Positions 25,542 through 34,882 are shown, counted from the stretch's first letter. The stretch is DNA of 64,000 bases from Guptibacillus spartinae (GCF_028610625.1 NZ_JAQQWU010000001.1:1-64000); one strand, 5' to 3'. Notes: generated by a model not told the origin, from the letters alone. Translations and numbers: made by a program.

Positions 25542-26564
25542 ATGGCGACGATTAAAGATATTGCAAAAGCAGCAGGTGTGTCCGTCACAACTGTCTCAAG
25601 AGCTTTAAATGGGTATTCAGATGTGAGTGAGCGGACAAGAAAAAAAATTAAGCAGATTGCTGATGATCTTTCCTACAGCCCTAACGCGTTAGCAAGAAGC
25701 CTTGTGATGAACAAAACGAAGACAATTGGTTTGCTTGTATCGGGGATCTCAAGAGAAGGTGCGAAGGATAACATTGTTTTCGAAGTGTTAACTGGCGTAA
25801 ATGAGTATTGTGGTCAAGTTGAATATGATATTGTTCTATTCAATACATCAAGTAGTCAGCAAAAAAAGAAAACCTATACCCAGCTTTGTCGGGAGCGACG
25901 GGTTGATGGAGTTGTCATTCAAGGAATTAAAAACGATGATCCTTATTTAATTGAAGTAATTGAAAGTGATATTCCATGTGTGCTTGTCGATATTCCCATT
26001 CAAGGTGACACTGTTGGCTATGTTGCAACAGATAATGTAGCAGGGGCTAAAGAGGCCGTTCAACATCTTGTTGATCTTGGGCATAAACAAATCGGCATGA
26101 TTAATGGTCATGATCGCGCTTTTGTTAGTCAAGAACGCATTCAGGGTTATATAGAAGGTTTAGAAAGAAATCACCTTATCTATAATAAGAGTCTTGTTTA
26201 TAATGGCGGCTTTTCTGAAAAACAAGCAGAAGCAGCAGCAGTTTCATTACTAGAAAATTATCCTGATACAACCGCTATTTTTTGTGCCAGTGATTTGATG
26301 GCATTTGGTGTTATGAGGGGAGCGAAACGACTAGGGAAAGAAGTACCTAAAGATTTATCAATTGTTGGATACGATAATATCAATCTCTCTAGTTATGTGA
26401 CGCCTTCTTTGACGACAATTTCTCAAGATATGTATCAAATCGGTTACTCTGCAGCGAGTTTATTGATTGAATTATTGGAAGGCGGAGACCCGAAAAGAAG
26501 CAAAATTGTTTCTCATGAGCTCGTTATAAGAGAATCAACAGGGGAGCGTAACCAGCCATTTTAA
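25542..26564 (+). CDS. LacI-family sugar-responsive repressor
   Basis: A 340-residue regulator. The HTH reads MATIKDIAKAAGVSVTTVSR, followed by the hinge helix YSPNALARSLVM. A periplasmic-binding-like sensor domain covers about 62-335; the segment VGYDNINLSSYVTPSLTTI is the usual C-terminal core. It most likely represses the debranching-enzyme and ABC-transporter genes to its right, which carry two copies of its operator. The inducer is probably an oligosaccharide, as judged from the target genes. Confidence 0.92.
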   Translation: MATIKDIAKAAGVSVTTVSRALNGYSDVSERTRKKIKQIADDLSYSPNALARSLVMNKTKTIGLLVSGISREGAKDNIVFEVLTGVNEYCGQVEYDIVLFNTSSSQQKKKTYTQLCRERRVDGVVIQGIKNDDPYLIEVIESDIPCVLVDIPIQGDTVGYVATDNVAGAKEAVQHLVDLGHKQIGMINGHDRAFVSQERIQGYIEGLERNHLIYNKSLVYNGGFSEKQAEAAAVSLLENYPDTTAIFCASDLMAFGVMRGAKRLGKEVPKDLSIVGYDNINLSSYVTPSLTTISQDMYQIGYSAASLLIELLEGGDPKRSKIVSHELVIRESTGERNQPF

Positions 26565-26590
26565 AAACCTGAGTGATCAGGTTTCTTTTT
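26565..26590 (+). terminator. Terminator of the lacI-type gene
   Basis: AACCTGA pairs with TCAGGTT around four bases, followed by TCTTTTT. Confidence 0.8.
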
Positions 26591-26599
26591 GGAAGAAAA

Positions 26600-26647
26600 T
26601 CCGAAACGTTTAGGAATTTCTTTACCCCCTTTCCAAAACGTTTAAGT
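26600..26647 (+). promoter_or_regulatory. Two LacI-type operators before the sugar operon
   Basis: CCGAAACGTTTAGG (26601-26614) and CCAAAACGTTTAAG (26633-26646) share the AAACGTTT core with the operator at 25497. Their centres are 32 bp apart, about three helical turns. The second ends just before the ribosome binding site of the debranching gene. I could not find a convincing -35/-10 pair here. Confidence 0.68.
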
Positions 26648-26658
26648 AGGAGGATAAG

Positions 26659-28767
26659 ATGGAGTACAGAGTAATAAAAGAGAATGACTTATTTCTATTA
26701 ACTGATGAAAAAGGTAATATTCCAAACGATCACCCTTATGGTCCAGGTCTTTATAAAAAAGACACAAGATTTCTGAGTGAATTTGAGATTAAGATCAATG
26801 GTGAAGAACTAATCTTACTTTCTTCAGAAGGAGACAAAAGCTATGAAAATGAAATGATACTAACTAATCCACATATGGAGGAAAATGGACAACTCATTTT
26901 ATGGAGGGAGTCTATTGAACTGAAACGTAAGCGCTTTATTTATGATGGTGTTTTATATGAACAAGTCGTAGTGAAAAACTATTATCCAAAACCTTTAACA
27001 TTCCGGATAAGCTTAAATATTGATGTTGATTTTGCGGATATGTTTTTGGTGAGAGGATTTCAAAGCGGGGAAGTAGGGACGTTAGCAGGAGTGGAGCTGG
27101 GAAAACGTTCTATGACCTATAACTATAGAGGCGCTGACAGTGTTGTTCGCTCGTCGGTTGTAAGCTGGGATCATGAAGCGGTAGAAGTTAAGGATGGCTA
27201 TGTTGAGTTTGAATGCCATCTTCTTCACGGTGATGAGCAGAAAATAACGTTCAAAGTTAATCCTGTCATCGATGGAGTAAGTGGCAAAGAGTATGCTGCT
27301 GATGTGGCATACACGAAACTTGTTACTTCCTATCACTCTTGGAACGACAAAACGACGAAAGTCCAGACAGACTATCTTCCTTTACAGCGGATGGTTGAGC
27401 GAGGTGTTAGTGATTTAAGGGTGCTATTAACTGATGTTGGCTATGGACCGTTTCCTGTAGCTGGGTTACCTTGGTTTGGTGTACCGTTTGGCAGGGATAG
27501 TCTGATTGCTGCCCTGCAAATGCTCTCATTCAATCCAGACGTAGCGAAAGGCACCCTTAGAACATTGGCGCATTATCAGGGGATAAACAATGATCCGTGG
27601 AGAGATGAACAACCCGGAAAAATCATGCACGAAATTCGTTACGGAGAATTAGCCAATACCAATCAAATCCCATTTACACCTTACTATGGATCTGTCGATT
27701 CGACCCCTTTGTTTCTTGTGTTGCTTGTGGAATATGCGAAGTGGACAAATGACCTTACGCTTGTGAGAGAACTTATACCAAATATTCTTGCGGCGCTAAA
27801 TTGGATTGATCAATATGGCGATCTAGACGGAGATGGACTTGTGGAATATCATCAGGAATCAAGTAAGGGAATTGCGAATCAAGGATGGAAAGATTCAGGT
27901 GATTCCATCGTTCATCGAAATGGAGATTACGCAAAAACCCCGATTGCTTTAGTAGAAGTGCAGGGATATGTCTATCAAGCAAAAATAGGGTTAGCGGATT
28001 TGTTTGAAGCCTTGAATGATCATCAAATGGCAGAGGAATTAAGGAAGCAAGCTGAAATTCTTAAGGTGACATTTCATAATGCATTTTGGATGGAAGAACA
28101 CGGTTTTTATGCGATTGCACTTGATAAAGATAAAAACCAGGTTGGCACGTTAACATCAAACCCTGGCCACTTGCTTTATTCAGGCATTTTGGATGAGGAA
28201 AGAATCAAGTCTGTCTCAAGCATGCTAATATCAGAAAAAATGTTCTCGGGGTATGGCATCCGGACAATGGGTGAGGGAGAAGCAGCCTACAATCCCATGA
28301 GTTATCACGATGGAAGTGTATGGCCTCATGACAACAGTATGATCTTGCTTGGAATGGGGAAAAACGATCGAGCCAAGGAAGCTGCCCTTATAATGGACGG
28401 TCTTATCGAGGCATCCAGACATTTTGAATATGATCGTCTTGCTGAATTGTTTTGTGGCTATTCCCATCGTGTACGCAAGCTGATTAAATATCCGGTGGCA
28501 TGTTCACCACAAGCATGGGCAGCAGGGACACCACTAACCTTTATTCAAACTTTACTCGGCTGTTTTCCAAATAATTTGAAGGATGAAATCACGTTAAATC
28601 CTATTCTGCTTGATGGTATGAATGAACTACATGTTGAACAACTTCGGATTGGCAAGGGCATTCTTTCGATATCGCTGTATCGAATGACGAATGGAATGAC
28701 CGAACTAAAGGTTCATGAAAATACAACTGGTTTAAGAATTGCTGTTGCAGAAACTTCCCTGAGCTAG
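26659..28767 (+). CDS. Glycogen-debranching-like amylo-alpha-1,6-glucosidase
   Basis: A 702-residue cytoplasmic enzyme. The N-terminal beta-rich domain (about 1-230; NDHPYGPGLYKKDTRFLSEF) matches the GDE_N bacterial type. The C-terminal (alpha/alpha)6 barrel carries PWFGVPFGRDSLIAALQML, GQKDSGDS-like WKDSGDSIVH, and MSYHDGSVWPHDN, which hold the likely catalytic acids. It releases glucose or trims branched oligosaccharides. AGGAGG lies before the ATG. The sugar-binding protein and permeases follow, so it processes what the ABC importer delivers. Confidence 0.85.
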   Translation: MEYRVIKENDLFLLTDEKGNIPNDHPYGPGLYKKDTRFLSEFEIKINGEELILLSSEGDKSYENEMILTNPHMEENGQLILWRESIELKRKRFIYDGVLYEQVVVKNYYPKPLTFRISLNIDVDFADMFLVRGFQSGEVGTLAGVELGKRSMTYNYRGADSVVRSSVVSWDHEAVEVKDGYVEFECHLLHGDEQKITFKVNPVIDGVSGKEYAADVAYTKLVTSYHSWNDKTTKVQTDYLPLQRMVERGVSDLRVLLTDVGYGPFPVAGLPWFGVPFGRDSLIAALQMLSFNPDVAKGTLRTLAHYQGINNDPWRDEQPGKIMHEIRYGELANTNQIPFTPYYGSVDSTPLFLVLLVEYAKWTNDLTLVRELIPNILAALNWIDQYGDLDGDGLVEYHQESSKGIANQGWKDSGDSIVHRNGDYAKTPIALVEVQGYVYQAKIGLADLFEALNDHQMAEELRKQAEILKVTFHNAFWMEEHGFYAIALDKDKNQVGTLTSNPGHLLYSGILDEERIKSVSSMLISEKMFSGYGIRTMGEGEAAYNPMSYHDGSVWPHDNSMILLGMGKNDRAKEAALIMDGLIEASRHFEYDRLAELFCGYSHRVRKLIKYPVACSPQAWAAGTPLTFIQTLLGCFPNNLKDEITLNPILLDGMNELHVEQLRIGKGILSISLYRMTNGMTELKVHENTTGLRIAVAETSLS

Positions 28768-28821
28768 TTATTCAACTGTTCAGGGTCACTTATATTAATT
28801 GTTGAAAGGGGATTCATTATT

Positions 28822-30102
28822 ATGAATAAGAAAAAATGGTTGTCTGCTACTGTTATCTCTTCCTTTTTAATCGGCTCTATTCTAACAGGGTGTAGCAGTG
28901 GAGAGGAATCAGGAAGTGAAAGTTCAAATGGAAAAACAGTTGTTGAAATGAGTGGGTGGGGCGCTAGTCCAGAAGAACAAGAATTGCTTGAAGAGACGCT
29001 TGCTTCTTTCGAAGAAGAACATCCAGACATCGATGTCGAGTTCCAAACAATTTCGGATCAGTATATGGATGTCATGAAGACACGTTTAATTGGTGGAGAA
29101 GCGGCGGATGTGTTTTACCTTGATGCTTCTGAAGCACCAGGTCTCATGAGTAAGGGAGTACTTGAGCCATTAGATGAGTATGTCACGGATGATTTTGATG
29201 TAGACGATTTTGAGCAGCCATTAGTAGATGCATTTAAACAAGATGGACGAACATACGGCTTTCCGAAAGACTTTTCTACGTTAGCTCTTTTCTATAATAA
29301 AAAAGCATTTAAGGAAGCAGGTTTGTCGGGACCGCCAAAAACAATGGAAGAGCTTAGAGAGTATGCAAAGAAACTAACAGTTGATGAAGATGGTGATGGG
29401 AAACCAGAACAGTATGGTCTAGGTTTAGCAAAGGAACTTGCTCGCCAGTTTTACAAGCTAGATGCTTATGGAGCAAAACTGGTTGATAAAGACGGAAATG
29501 CCGCATTTGCAAGTAATGAAGCGATTGAAGCGCTTCAACCTGTTGTCGATCAATATCGTAAAGATAAGACATCTGCCCTGCCAAGTGATGTTGGAGCAGG
29601 CTGGGGCGGAGAGATGTTTGGACAGGGAGAAGCTGCTATGGTGATTGAAGGCAACTGGGCAGTTCCTTTTCTTGAAAATAACTTCGCTGACCTTGAATTT
29701 GGTACAGCTGAAGTTCCTATGATTAAAGGTGAACAGGCTACGGCAGCTTTCCCAGTAGCTTATGTGATGAACAAAGAGTCCAAGAAGAAAGATGCTGCCT
29801 GGGAGCTAATATCTTACCTGACGGGTAAAGAGGGAATGAAAATTTGGACGAGTAAAGGATTTGCGCTTCCAACAAGAAAATCAGTTGCGGAAGAATTAGG
29901 ATATGCAGATGATGAAATTCGCGGAGCATTAGTGGAAGGGGCGTCTTATGCTCAACCTTGGCAGGCAGGTGAAAACCTCCCAACAATCTCTAATAACTTT
30001 GATAACCAATTTACAAGTGCATTACTAGGCGAACAACCTCTTGAAAAAGCTCTAAAGAAAGCAGAAGATACAGCTAATCAAGAAATTAGTGCTGGAAATT
30101 AA
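28822..30102 (+). CDS. Extracellular sugar-binding lipoprotein of an ABC importer
   Basis: A 426-residue lipoprotein with a signal sequence and lipobox ending at Leu-Thr-Gly-Cys (Cys24). Then comes a family-1 solute-binding fold (VEMSGWGASPEEQELLEETL; NGNAAF-type loops; GEAAMVIEGNWAVPFLENNF). It captures an oligosaccharide, probably maltodextrin-like or another alpha-glucoside, and hands it to the MalF/MalG-type permeases. AAAGGGG lies upstream. It is the second gene of the LacI-controlled operon. Confidence 0.92.
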   Translation: MNKKKWLSATVISSFLIGSILTGCSSGEESGSESSNGKTVVEMSGWGASPEEQELLEETLASFEEEHPDIDVEFQTISDQYMDVMKTRLIGGEAADVFYLDASEAPGLMSKGVLEPLDEYVTDDFDVDDFEQPLVDAFKQDGRTYGFPKDFSTLALFYNKKAFKEAGLSGPPKTMEELREYAKKLTVDEDGDGKPEQYGLGLAKELARQFYKLDAYGAKLVDKDGNAAFASNEAIEALQPVVDQYRKDKTSALPSDVGAGWGGEMFGQGEAAMVIEGNWAVPFLENNFADLEFGTAEVPMIKGEQATAAFPVAYVMNKESKKKDAAWELISYLTGKEGMKIWTSKGFALPTRKSVAEELGYADDEIRGALVEGASYAQPWQAGENLPTISNNFDNQFTSALLGEQPLEKALKKAEDTANQEISAGN

Positions 30103-30166
30103 TTGAGCATGGGGGAGTCATTCCCCCTTCTTAGATGGAACGTATCTTTGAAAGGAAGTGACACAC

Positions 30167-31126
30167 TTGAGTAAGGGTCATCCTTCTAACCAACCTTTAG
30201 AAAAAAATAATGTAAATCCAAACTATGGAAAACGAAAGCCGATTGGGAAAGCATTAAAAGAAACGATGACAGGTTATTTTTTTATGGGGCCAGCTATTTT
30301 TGTGATTGGGATATTTATTTTAATTCCCATTTTTTACGCTATTTTTCTTTCGTTTAATAAAGTAGAACTTCTTGGAGGAACAAGCTATCAATTTACAGGA
30401 CTGGACAACTTCTTAAGGATGGAAGTTGACAGCAGAGCATTAATTTCATTAAAGAATACGGCAGAATATGTGGCAATCGTCGTACCCATTCAAACCTTCC
30501 TAGCTTTGATACTCGCGGCAGTTCTAAATTCGGATATTAAAGGAAAAAACTTATTTCGTATTATCTTCTTCTTACCAACGGTTACTTCATCTGCTGTACT
30601 AACTCTAATCTTTATGTGGATGTATAATCCAGATGGCTTAATCAATCATGTTCTCGCTTTCGTCAACCTTCCAACATATAACTGGCTAGCTGATCCAGCG
30701 ATCGCATTGAAATCGATTATGATTATGAATATATGGGCAACAGCTCCATTTTTTATGATCATTTATTTAGCAGCCATGCAAGATATTTCAGATTCAATTT
30801 ATGAAGCGGCAACGATCGACGGGGCTAATTGGTGGCAGAAGTTCTTTAAAATCACCATTCCAATGTTGAAACCTGTTACCTTTTTTGTTGTGGTTATGTC
30901 TGTGATTGGGACATTTCAGCTATTTGACCAATCGTATATTTTTTCAGGTGGATCAGGCGGTCCTAATAACTCAACGTTGACGATCGTGTTATTAATCTAT
31001 CAGTATGCTTTTAAACTATTAGATATGGGATATGCATCAGCGCTCGCAGTCGTATTGGCTATTATTATACTGGTAGTGACAATCATACAGAGGAAATTCT
31101 TTGCGGAAGAAAAACTACATGATTAG
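30167..31126 (+). CDS. MalF-type ABC sugar permease
   Basis: A 319-residue permease with six helices. The EAA loop reads YEAATIDGANWWQKFFKITIP (last residue excluded from the core), the contact site for the ATPase. I chose the TTG start at 30167, eight bases after AAAGGAAG; a GTG three codons earlier lies inside the binding site. It follows the binding-protein gene and precedes the MalG-type gene by only a few bases. Confidence 0.9.
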   Translation: MSKGHPSNQPLEKNNVNPNYGKRKPIGKALKETMTGYFFMGPAIFVIGIFILIPIFYAIFLSFNKVELLGGTSYQFTGLDNFLRMEVDSRALISLKNTAEYVAIVVPIQTFLALILAAVLNSDIKGKNLFRIIFFLPTVTSSAVLTLIFMWMYNPDGLINHVLAFVNLPTYNWLADPAIALKSIMIMNIWATAPFFMIIYLAAMQDISDSIYEAATIDGANWWQKFFKITIPMLKPVTFFVVVMSVIGTFQLFDQSYIFSGGSGGPNNSTLTIVLLIYQYAFKLLDMGYASALAVVLAIIILVVTIIQRKFFAEEKLHD

Positions 31127-31138
31127 GGGGTGCTCAAT

Positions 31139-31963
31139 TTGAAGAAAAAAGGATTTTCGAAACCTCTTTTATATACGGTCCTAATTATCTATGCGGTCAT
31201 TACATTTATTCCATTTATTTGGGCGATTTCTTCATCCTTTAAGCCACTTCCTGAAATTGTTTCTGGTGAACTTTCACTAATACCAAAAGATTTTACAATT
31301 GATAATTATACAGAACTATTTAAACAGGAGCCTTTGTTCTTTAGATGGATGTTGAATAGCTTGGTAGTAACCGGGTCGATGGTGATTCTAAATCTTATTT
31401 TTAACTCAATGGCTGGATATGCATTGGCAAGGATTAAATTCTCCGGTCAGAAAGTATGGTTCTTTCTCATTCTAGCTGTTCTTATGATCCCTGGACAGGT
31501 AACGATGATACCCAGCTACCTTATTCTAAAAGCATTTGGGTGGCTAAATACTTATCAAGGATTGATCGTTCCAGGCATGGTCAATGCTACCTTTATTTTT
31601 ATGATGCGCCAGTTCTTTATTAATTTCCCTAAAGAACTTGAAGAAGCTGCTCAAATGGATGGACTTAGTAGAATTGGAACCTTTTTTAGGATTGTTCTTC
31701 CTCTTGCCAAGCCTGCATTAGCAGCACAGGCTGTCTTTACGTTTATGGCAGGATGGAATGATTTTATGCGACCGCTCATTGTGATGTCAGACAAAGAGAT
31801 GTTTACCCTAACGCTTGGATTGAATGCGTTTAAAGGACAATATATTAGTTTCTGGAACTACATTATGGCCGCTTCTACATTGATGACGATTCCTTCTCTA
31901 TTAATTTACGCCTTCTTTAATCGGTTTTTTATTAAAGGAGTTACTTTTACAGGTGGAAAATAA
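31139..31963 (+). CDS. MalG-type ABC sugar permease
   Basis: A 274-residue permease with six helices and the EAA loop LEEAAQMDGLSRIGTFFRIV. It pairs with the MalF-type protein. The TTG at 31139 is favoured because GGGGGTG lies six bases upstream. No ATPase gene follows; such Bacillus sugar importers usually share the common ATPase MsmX encoded elsewhere. A weak hairpin (GGAACC with GGTTTC, 31988-32010) and a T-rich stretch close the operon. Confidence 0.9.
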   Translation: MKKKGFSKPLLYTVLIIYAVITFIPFIWAISSSFKPLPEIVSGELSLIPKDFTIDNYTELFKQEPLFFRWMLNSLVVTGSMVILNLIFNSMAGYALARIKFSGQKVWFFLILAVLMIPGQVTMIPSYLILKAFGWLNTYQGLIVPGMVNATFIFMMRQFFINFPKELEEAAQMDGLSRIGTFFRIVLPLAKPALAAQAVFTFMAGWNDFMRPLIVMSDKEMFTLTLGLNAFKGQYISFWNYIMAASTLMTIPSLLIYAFFNRFFIKGVTFTGGK

Positions 31964-32244
31964 TATATGGTAGTGAAAAGGGGGGAACCTTTCTATTAGA
32001 GGGTTTCTCTTTTTCTATTCTTACACAGAAAGATGTTTTTCATGATAGAATGGAAATGATATGTAACATTTTTTCTTACATGCAATTAATTTGATTGAAG
32101 TGTTTTTTATATAGTTTTTTCAATAGAATAAATAATCACTTTTTTAATACGCTTGAGTGCTAATCACAAAAAAAACGATATATAGTTCAACTTCCTAATT
32201 TATTGGAACTTAGAAATCATTGGAAAGGAAAGGGTGTGCGGGCT

Positions 32245-33375
32245 TTGACTGTGCGAGAGCAACTACTAGACTACCTCGATCAAAATCTAGAAAGCTACCT
32301 TAGAACATGGAAAGAAAAAATTCGAATCTCGGATACAGATGTTCATCGAGATAAGGTAGAAGCCAACGGCATCCTCATGTACCGCCTGGTGCAGAAAAAT
32401 ATTGAAAAGCCCATTAGTGAGGAGAAAATCATTTCTCTCGCACATAAGGTCGCGATTGAGCGAGCAGAAGCAAATGTGAATATTGGCGATTTTATTTACA
32501 ATGTGAATGCTGGGCGAAGTGTTCTCATGAAGCATGTGACTTATTCAGATATTCAGGTGAATGATTTGCAGGCGATATTGGATGCCATTAATGAATTATT
32601 TGATCAATTTTCTTATCACGCTGTGACCGAATACACGAAGCTAAAAGAAAATGAACTTCAGGAGAAAATTTCATTTATTGATGAAACACATCAAGAAAAG
32701 CTTTCCATTTTGGGGCAGATGTCTTCTAGCTTCGTACACGAATTTCGAAATCCCCTTACTGCGATTATGGGTTTTGTGAAGTTATTACAAAAAGATTATC
32801 CAACGCTTAATTATCTCGATGTTATTGACCACGAACTTCAGCAGTTGAATTTTCGTATTGCTCAGTTTCTTCATGTCTCAAAGAAGGAGATTGATAGCGG
32901 TCACGAGGAGTGGCTAGACGTCAATGACATTTTTGAGTCTATTCTCGACTTTATCTACCCGAGTATTGTAGATATTGATGTAGAAATCCAAAACGATTTT
33001 CCAGAAGGCATCTCCATATTTGGACAGCAGGATAAACTGCGCCAAGTTTTTCTTAATATTCTGATGAATTCATTAGATGCATTGAAAGCTGTAGGGTTTC
33101 CAAGATGCATTCACATTTATGGTGAGAAAGTAAACGGCACAGTTGATATTCATATTACGAACAATGGACCTGAAATTCCAACAAAAACCCTAGACAGAAT
33201 TTTTGAACCTTTTTATACTACAAAAGAATTGGGTACTGGAATTGGTTTGTATGTTTGTCAGAAGATCATTCAGAATCATAGCGGTTACATTAGTTGCCAT
33301 TCGGACGAACATGAAACAACTTTTACAATTCGCTTACCTTATGTAGAAAAGAATGAACAAGAAAAAACACTATGA
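32245..33375 (+). CDS. Sporulation-type orphan sensor histidine kinase
   Basis: A 376-residue soluble kinase. The N-terminal 130 residues form an all-helical sensor domain of the kind seen in Bacillus sporulation kinases and sporulation-inhibitor proteins. Then come the HisKA box FVHEFRNPLTAIMGFVKLL (His165) and an HATPase domain with N (ILMNSLDALK), G1 (NNGPEIP) and G2 (GTGIGLYV) boxes. It has no transmembrane helix and no adjacent response regulator, which fits input to the Spo0 phosphorelay. The TTG at 32245 is supported by GGAAAGGG upstream. Confidence 0.82.
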   Translation: MTVREQLLDYLDQNLESYLRTWKEKIRISDTDVHRDKVEANGILMYRLVQKNIEKPISEEKIISLAHKVAIERAEANVNIGDFIYNVNAGRSVLMKHVTYSDIQVNDLQAILDAINELFDQFSYHAVTEYTKLKENELQEKISFIDETHQEKLSILGQMSSSFVHEFRNPLTAIMGFVKLLQKDYPTLNYLDVIDHELQQLNFRIAQFLHVSKKEIDSGHEEWLDVNDIFESILDFIYPSIVDIDVEIQNDFPEGISIFGQQDKLRQVFLNILMNSLDALKAVGFPRCIHIYGEKVNGTVDIHITNNGPEIPTKTLDRIFEPFYTTKELGTGIGLYVCQKIIQNHSGYISCHSDEHETTFTIRLPYVEKNEQEKTL

Positions 33376-33454
33376 ATGGCGCTTTGAGGATAAGTCCGTT
33401 TATACTGTGTCCAGGGTTCATTTAATTTCGCTACATAGATGGGAGTGACAAATA

Positions 33455-33664
33455 TTGATTACAAAAAATGCAGGGAAATTAAGCAAAGCTTACTTTAAAT
33501 CTTATCTGAACCTCGTGATGAGTACACGAAACTTTACGGTAGATGAGGCAAAGTGGTTTGCGTTTGAAGAGCTTTTCCAATCTGATGAAATGAAAAACGG
33601 AGAGGAAACATATGAGAGATTTATGCAAGCCTATGCGGAGCTTTTGGATGAAGGTAAGACTTAA
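33455..33664 (+). CDS. Small protein of unknown function, 69 residues
   Basis: A soluble, mostly helical, acidic protein (YLNLVMSTRNFTVDEAKWFA; YERFMQAYAELLDEG). TTG start with GGGAGTGA upstream at good spacing. It lies 79 bases after the kinase gene and ends at an intrinsic terminator, so it could be the second gene of that unit. No family recognised. Confidence 0.65.
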   Translation: MITKNAGKLSKAYFKSYLNLVMSTRNFTVDEAKWFAFEELFQSDEMKNGEETYERFMQAYAELLDEGKT

Positions 33665-33672
33665 GATAAGCT

Positions 33673-33699
33673 AGAGACTCGGTGCAGTCTCTTTTTTAT
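33673..33699 (+). terminator. Terminator after the small gene at 33455
   Basis: AGAGACT pairs with AGTCTCT around six bases, followed by a T-tract. Confidence 0.85.
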
Positions 33700-33726
33700 T
33701 GTTGTGTTTTGAAAGGAGGGACTACC

Positions 33727-33825
33727 ATGTTTGGGTGGGAGTATGTACCTGATTGGTTTCCATGGTTTGCTGGGCTTGTGGTCGTATTGTTTCTGATACT
33801 TAGTGAATGGTGGATCCGAAGATAG
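33727..33825 (+). CDS. Tryptophan-rich membrane peptide, 32 residues
   Basis: This short frame encodes MFGWEYVPDWFPWFAGLVVV, followed by a hydrophobic run and a WWIRR end. AAAGGAGGG lies upstream of the ATG at ideal spacing. One transmembrane helix and six tryptophans suggest a small membrane-inserted peptide. No family recognised. Confidence 0.55.
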   Translation: MFGWEYVPDWFPWFAGLVVVLFLILSEWWIRR

Positions 33826-33830
33826 AAAAA

Positions 33831-33856
33831 CAGGCCAAGAATAAAATCCTGACCTG
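33831..33856 (-). terminator. Terminator of the DUF2187 gene
   Basis: On the minus strand CAGGTCAGGAT pairs with ATTCTTGGCCTG (with mismatches) and a T-tract follows. Confidence 0.6.
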
Positions 33857-33862
33857 CTATTA

Positions 33863-34039
33863 TTAAAGCATCTTGTATTCTTCGTGTCTTACAACGATTC
33901 GTTTCTCTTCGTCTTCTGAGTATTCTTCCCATTCAGCTACAATCGTATTGTTTAATAAGCTAATGACTTTAGCTTTTCGATTATCGATTTCAACGACACT
34001 ACCGATTTCAGGGAGAATGATTTCCTGTTCTTCCTCCAT
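33863..34039 (-). CDS. DUF2187 (YkvS-like) protein
   Basis: A 58-residue beta-barrel-like small protein. The pattern EIGSVVEIDNRKAKVISLLN, then a second strand pair, and the ending RIVVRHEEYKML match the YkvS group of Bacillus (ending RTVVNHKNYRIL in the known protein as I remember it). It probably has an SH3-like fold; function unknown. The ATG at 34039 follows AGAGGGA. Confidence 0.78.
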   Translation of the reverse strand: MEEEQEIILPEIGSVVEIDNRKAKVISLLNNTIVAEWEEYSEDEEKRIVVRHEEYKML

Positions 34040-34388
34040 GCAAATCCCTCTTTTCCATTTAAACTGATTTATATAATAACATAATTCATTTCTAATGCCT
34101 AACAATCTGAAGAAATTGATTTTCCTTTTTGCTTAAGAAGCCAAATGGGGGCTCACTGTCGATAGAGAGAGGTGGAATTGGACAGAGATGAGTAGCGTTT
34201 TTACGATCATATAAAAAGGTCGTCACGCATATGCTGAATCATAGCCTATTCTCTCCCCCCTCCTTGTGAGGGGTATTTTTTTGTGTAGGAAATGTTAAAG
34301 AAAACAGGCATTTTCTCTCTTTTTTGTTGGTGGAATGAGATGTAAAATAAGGAGAGAGAAAATGAATACATATTCAGGAGGTAATGAA
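34040..34388. other. Gene-free stretch with an unassigned terminator
   Basis: No convincing coding sequence. CCCCTC pairs with GAGGGG at 34256-34272, followed by ATTTTTTT. This plus-strand terminator has no gene in front of it, since the DUF2187 gene reads away. A short untranslated transcript from 34110-34255 is possible, but I see no clear promoter. Confidence 0.4.
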
Positions 34389-34871
34389 ATGTTTCGATCA
34401 CTTGAAGATTTTGTTTCTGTATGGGAACGAGAAACGGCACAAACAACTAAACTATTGCGTCACTTAACAGATGAGTCTCTTTCACAACAGGTTGCGCCAA
34501 ATCATTTTACACTTGAGAAATTAGGCATCCACTTATCACAGGCGATTACGTTTATGATGAGCAGTGCTGGACTAGATTTAGCTCCATTAGAAGAGCGTGA
34601 GTCATACAACGCCAAGGATATTGCGACATTGTACCAACAAACTGCGGAAGGTTTTGTTCGGGTGCTGCAAGAGCAGTGGAGTGATGAGAAATTATTAGAA
34701 ACGACAACGTTCTTTGGTAGCGAAACGACTTATGGCAGTATCCTACTTCTATTACTTCAGCATCAGACGCATCATCGAGGCCAAATGACGGTTTTGATGC
34801 GTCAGGCAGGTTTAACAGTCCCTGGTATGGTGGGGCCATCTCGTGAAGAATGGGCAGCAATGAAAGGATAA
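34389..34871 (+). CDS. DinB/YfiT-family metalloprotein
   Basis: A 160-residue four-helix-bundle protein. Histidines in GIHLSQAI (about 46) and in LLQHQTHHRGQMTVLMRQAG (about 122-126) are the metal ligands of DinB proteins. The end with PGMVGPSREEWAAM is also typical. Such enzymes act in thiol-dependent transfer (for example with bacillithiol), and this one could be a thiol transferase. AGGAGG lies eight bases before the chosen ATG. It ends at a strong terminator. Confidence 0.85.
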   Translation: MFRSLEDFVSVWERETAQTTKLLRHLTDESLSQQVAPNHFTLEKLGIHLSQAITFMMSSAGLDLAPLEERESYNAKDIATLYQQTAEGFVRVLQEQWSDEKLLETTTFFGSETTYGSILLLLLQHQTHHRGQMTVLMRQAGLTVPGMVGPSREEWAAMKG

Positions 34872-34882
34872 GAATCGAGTTG

